From NCBI RefSeq assembly GCF_001653235.2, contig NC_035791.1, positions 5,828,001 through 5,892,000 on the forward strand: DNA of 64,000 nucleotides, written 5' to 3'. Below the pieces are notes generated by a model. The model was not told the origin of the DNA and made no database searches. It saw only the letters and a program-made list of their open reading frames with translations. Every line of letters starts with the position of its first letter. Positions within the stretch are counted from its first letter, which is position 1. This document shows, one piece after another, positions 62,185-64,000 of this stretch. Source of the stretch: Pochonia chlamydosporia 170 (Eukaryota > Ascomycota > Sordariomycetes > Hypocreales > Clavicipitaceae). Both the position numbers and the translations under genes were made by a program.

Positions 62185-64000
62185 ATGTTCAACGTTGAAT
62201 ATGACCGAATTGAGCATCTGCCAGACGGCGATCACATCAGGATACTAACATTAGCTGCCAGTCCTGATTCCTCAGAACCGATACATGTCAGGCTCGCTAC
62301 TGTGAACCTGGCAGACGAGCCAGCCTACGAAGCGCTCTCATACTGCTGGGGAGATGCCTCCAACAAGCTTCTCATTTTCTGCGACGGCAAACCTTTTCCA
62401 GTGACTGAGAACTTGGAGTCTGCGCTACGTCACATCCGCCTGCCTGACGAGGACCGAGTTCTTTGGATCGATGCCATCTGCATCAACCAAAACGATGTCT
62501 CCGAGCGAGCGCACCAGGTGAATCTCATGCGGGAGGTGTATCGGAGGGCCAGCAGAGTACTTGTTTGGCTGGGAGACGGAACCCCCGATAGCGACTTAGT
62601 TTTCCCTCTGTGCGAGCGAATGGTTGAGCATAGGATTGACCTGCTCCGCGACGGCGGTATCGACGTCAACTCTTCTGAAGTATTATGGGGCGCAAACAGG
62701 AAGAAGATTTTGCAAGAGAAGCTTGCGCTTGCGAGAAAACGTGCAGCTGAAGCCCAAGGCGATAACACAGACAACCAAGGTACTGATCCGGCCGATGATG
62801 TGAACGACGAAGCCAAAGACATTGAGGCCACAAGTGACGAGAGTGCGGCATTCTTGCGTCTCCTCAGCCGTCCTTGGTTCAGTCGCTGCTGGGTTCTCCA
62901 AGAAGTTGCTCTCGCCAAGTCTGCAATGGTATTCTGCGGCACAAAGGCGATTGACTGGGACGTCTTCTACGTTGGTTTTGCCTTGGCCATCATCCTTGGA
63001 GAGGGTGCGCTGGGAGGTCGGCCAGAGCAGATCCACAGAGGGGGACTAATTCTGATGATGTTGATGCGAGGCAACATTCATCACGCCGATGAGGCCACGG
63101 AGCCGATCAATCTTCTTTGGTTGCTCTGGAAAGTGTATCCCATGCATGTCACCGATCCCAGGGACAAGGTGTACTCGCTGCTGGGACTGATCAGCAAGGA
63201 CGATGCCATATTGCCCGGTTTGACACCCGATTACACCATTTCCACTGAAGAATGCTACAAGCGTGCTGCGCTCGTTATCATGTCTCGCACAAAGAACCTG
63301 GATATCCTGTGTACTGAGCGCCCCCTCCGAGGTACATTGGACTCGCCGTCTTGGGTTCCAGACTGGACTTTGGAAGATCAACCGGCTCCAGTGCAGTTGC
63401 TTCCAGATGCAAACATTGATGAGGCTGGCGAACCGGATTCCAAGCCATTCCGTGCTTGCTCTGCAGCAGTTGAATGGGAACCTGTCACAAAGCCAGGGAA
63501 CTCGAATATTCTCCTACTTTCAGGCTACGTGTTTGATCGGATAACCGAGCTAGCGGACATACTTACAGTCCCGGACCTGAACCACATTGCCATCAATGAC
63601 ATGAAAACGTCAACTGGCGCGTTCACTAGTGTATGGAAGGCCATTCTCACGGGCCTAGGTTCTTATTTCGACACGCTGATCCAGTGGGAAAAGCTCGCCT
63701 TGCCAAAAAGAAACTCTCAAACTTACCCCACAGGCGAGGACCCTGAGACCGTCTTCGCCATCACACTGTGCTGCGGTAACATTGATCCGACTACCGCTCT
63801 ATCACGGTTTCAGCGATGGCGAACGCGCTATAATGGCCCCAAAAGGTTGACATTTTTTAAGAAGCTAGGCATGAAAGGAGGGGTGTATAACTCTCTTATA
63901 GGGGCTACGGGGATGATGACCGGCTGGGGAGAGTTGCATGACAGAGTTTACGCGACTGCGACGGAGAAGACTCTTTACAGAAGATTGGCGAGGACTGAAA
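62185..64000 (+). CDS. HET-domain (heterokaryon incompatibility) protein, 3' end outside window
   Basis: Open from ATG at 62185 to the window edge: 605 residues so far with no stop. The HET domain lies at about residues 48-245 and has its three hallmark blocks: YEALSYCWGD, LWIDAICINQNDVSERAHQVNLM and FLRLLSRPWFSRCWVLQEVALA. An acidic insert sits at about 185-212. Next comes TDPRDKVYSLLGL, usual after the domain. HET proteins take part in allorecognition, and HET-domain activity can trigger cell death when incompatible fungal cells fuse. No NACHT or WD40 module is visible up to the edge. The next-door kinase-like pseudogene fits the rapid turnover of such loci. Confidence 0.92.
   Translation, partial: MFNVEYDRIEHLPDGDHIRILTLAASPDSSEPIHVRLATVNLADEPAYEALSYCWGDASNKLLIFCDGKPFPVTENLESALRHIRLPDEDRVLWIDAICINQNDVSERAHQVNLMREVYRRASRVLVWLGDGTPDSDLVFPLCERMVEHRIDLLRDGGIDVNSSEVLWGANRKKILQEKLALARKRAAEAQGDNTDNQGTDPADDVNDEAKDIEATSDESAAFLRLLSRPWFSRCWVLQEVALAKSAMVFCGTKAIDWDVFYVGFALAIILGEGALGGRPEQIHRGGLILMMLMRGNIHHADEATEPINLLWLLWKVYPMHVTDPRDKVYSLLGLISKDDAILPGLTPDYTISTEECYKRAALVIMSRTKNLDILCTERPLRGTLDSPSWVPDWTLEDQPAPVQLLPDANIDEAGEPDSKPFRACSAAVEWEPVTKPGNSNILLLSGYVFDRITELADILTVPDLNHIAINDMKTSTGAFTSVWKAILTGLGSYFDTLIQWEKLALPKRNSQTYPTGEDPETVFAITLCCGNIDPTTALSRFQRWRTRYNGPKRLTFFKKLGMKGGVYNSLIGATGMMTGWGELHDRVYATATEKTLYRRLARTE

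Noticed and set aside
1..64000. CRISPR arrays, riboswitches, bacterial operon signals
   Set aside because: None seen; introns and gene families show that this is eukaryotic nuclear DNA, where these are not expected.

Overview
The window is nuclear DNA from a filamentous ascomycete, most likely a sordariomycete and plausibly Hypocreales. Genes carry short (49-97 bp) GT-AG introns with CTAAC-like branch points, spacing is loose, and the families are typical of Pezizomycotina: PTH11-like rhodopsin-domain protein, HsbA, HET domain, and a quinate cluster regulated by QutA/QutR. Species cannot be fixed from the sequence alone.

Layout. 1-18.4 kb is a gene-sparse accessory region: a flavin disulfide reductase, a secreted GH5 glycosidase, a rhodopsin-domain membrane protein, a PAP2 lipid phosphatase, an FTR1 iron permease with an iron-type GATA site in its promoter, an Aim6-like phosphodiesterase, a short-chain dehydrogenase and a small secreted eight-cysteine protein. 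18.4-27.1 kb is a gene desert holding at least two decayed genes (amino-acid permease, protein kinase) and one probable third remnant. 27.1-41.2 kb is mostly housekeeping: a trehalose synthase complex subunit (Tsl1/Tps3-like), a branched-chain aminotransferase, an HsbA-like secreted protein, a very serine-rich secreted protein, the ribosome-assembly factor Rsa4/Notchless and a FAR1/WRKY-GCM1-like zinc-binding protein. 41.7-44.6 kb is the meiotic MutS homologue MSH4, in which two intron junctions look damaged.

44.7-58.7 kb is a quinate/shikimate utilisation cluster. It holds QutG-type inositol-monophosphatase-like protein, QutE catabolic type II dehydroquinase, QutC dehydroshikimate dehydratase, QutB quinate/shikimate dehydrogenase, QutD quinate permease, QutA Zn2Cys6 activator and QutR AROM-derived repressor. 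A beta-lactamase-like serine hydrolase, not part of the textbook cluster, sits in the middle. The pathway imports quinate (QutD), oxidises it to dehydroquinate (QutB), dehydrates that to dehydroshikimate (QutE) and then to protocatechuate (QutC). QutA activates and QutR restrains it. A perfect match to the known 16-bp activator palindrome lies between qutA and qutR, and weaker copies lie in three other cluster promoters.

58.7-64 kb holds a DxxxD-type (manganese-like) cation diffusion facilitator, a frameshifted kinase-like pseudogene and the 5' part of a HET-domain gene that runs off the window.

Coordinates of spliced genes are full spans; exons are given in the evidence. All splice sites were read by eye.
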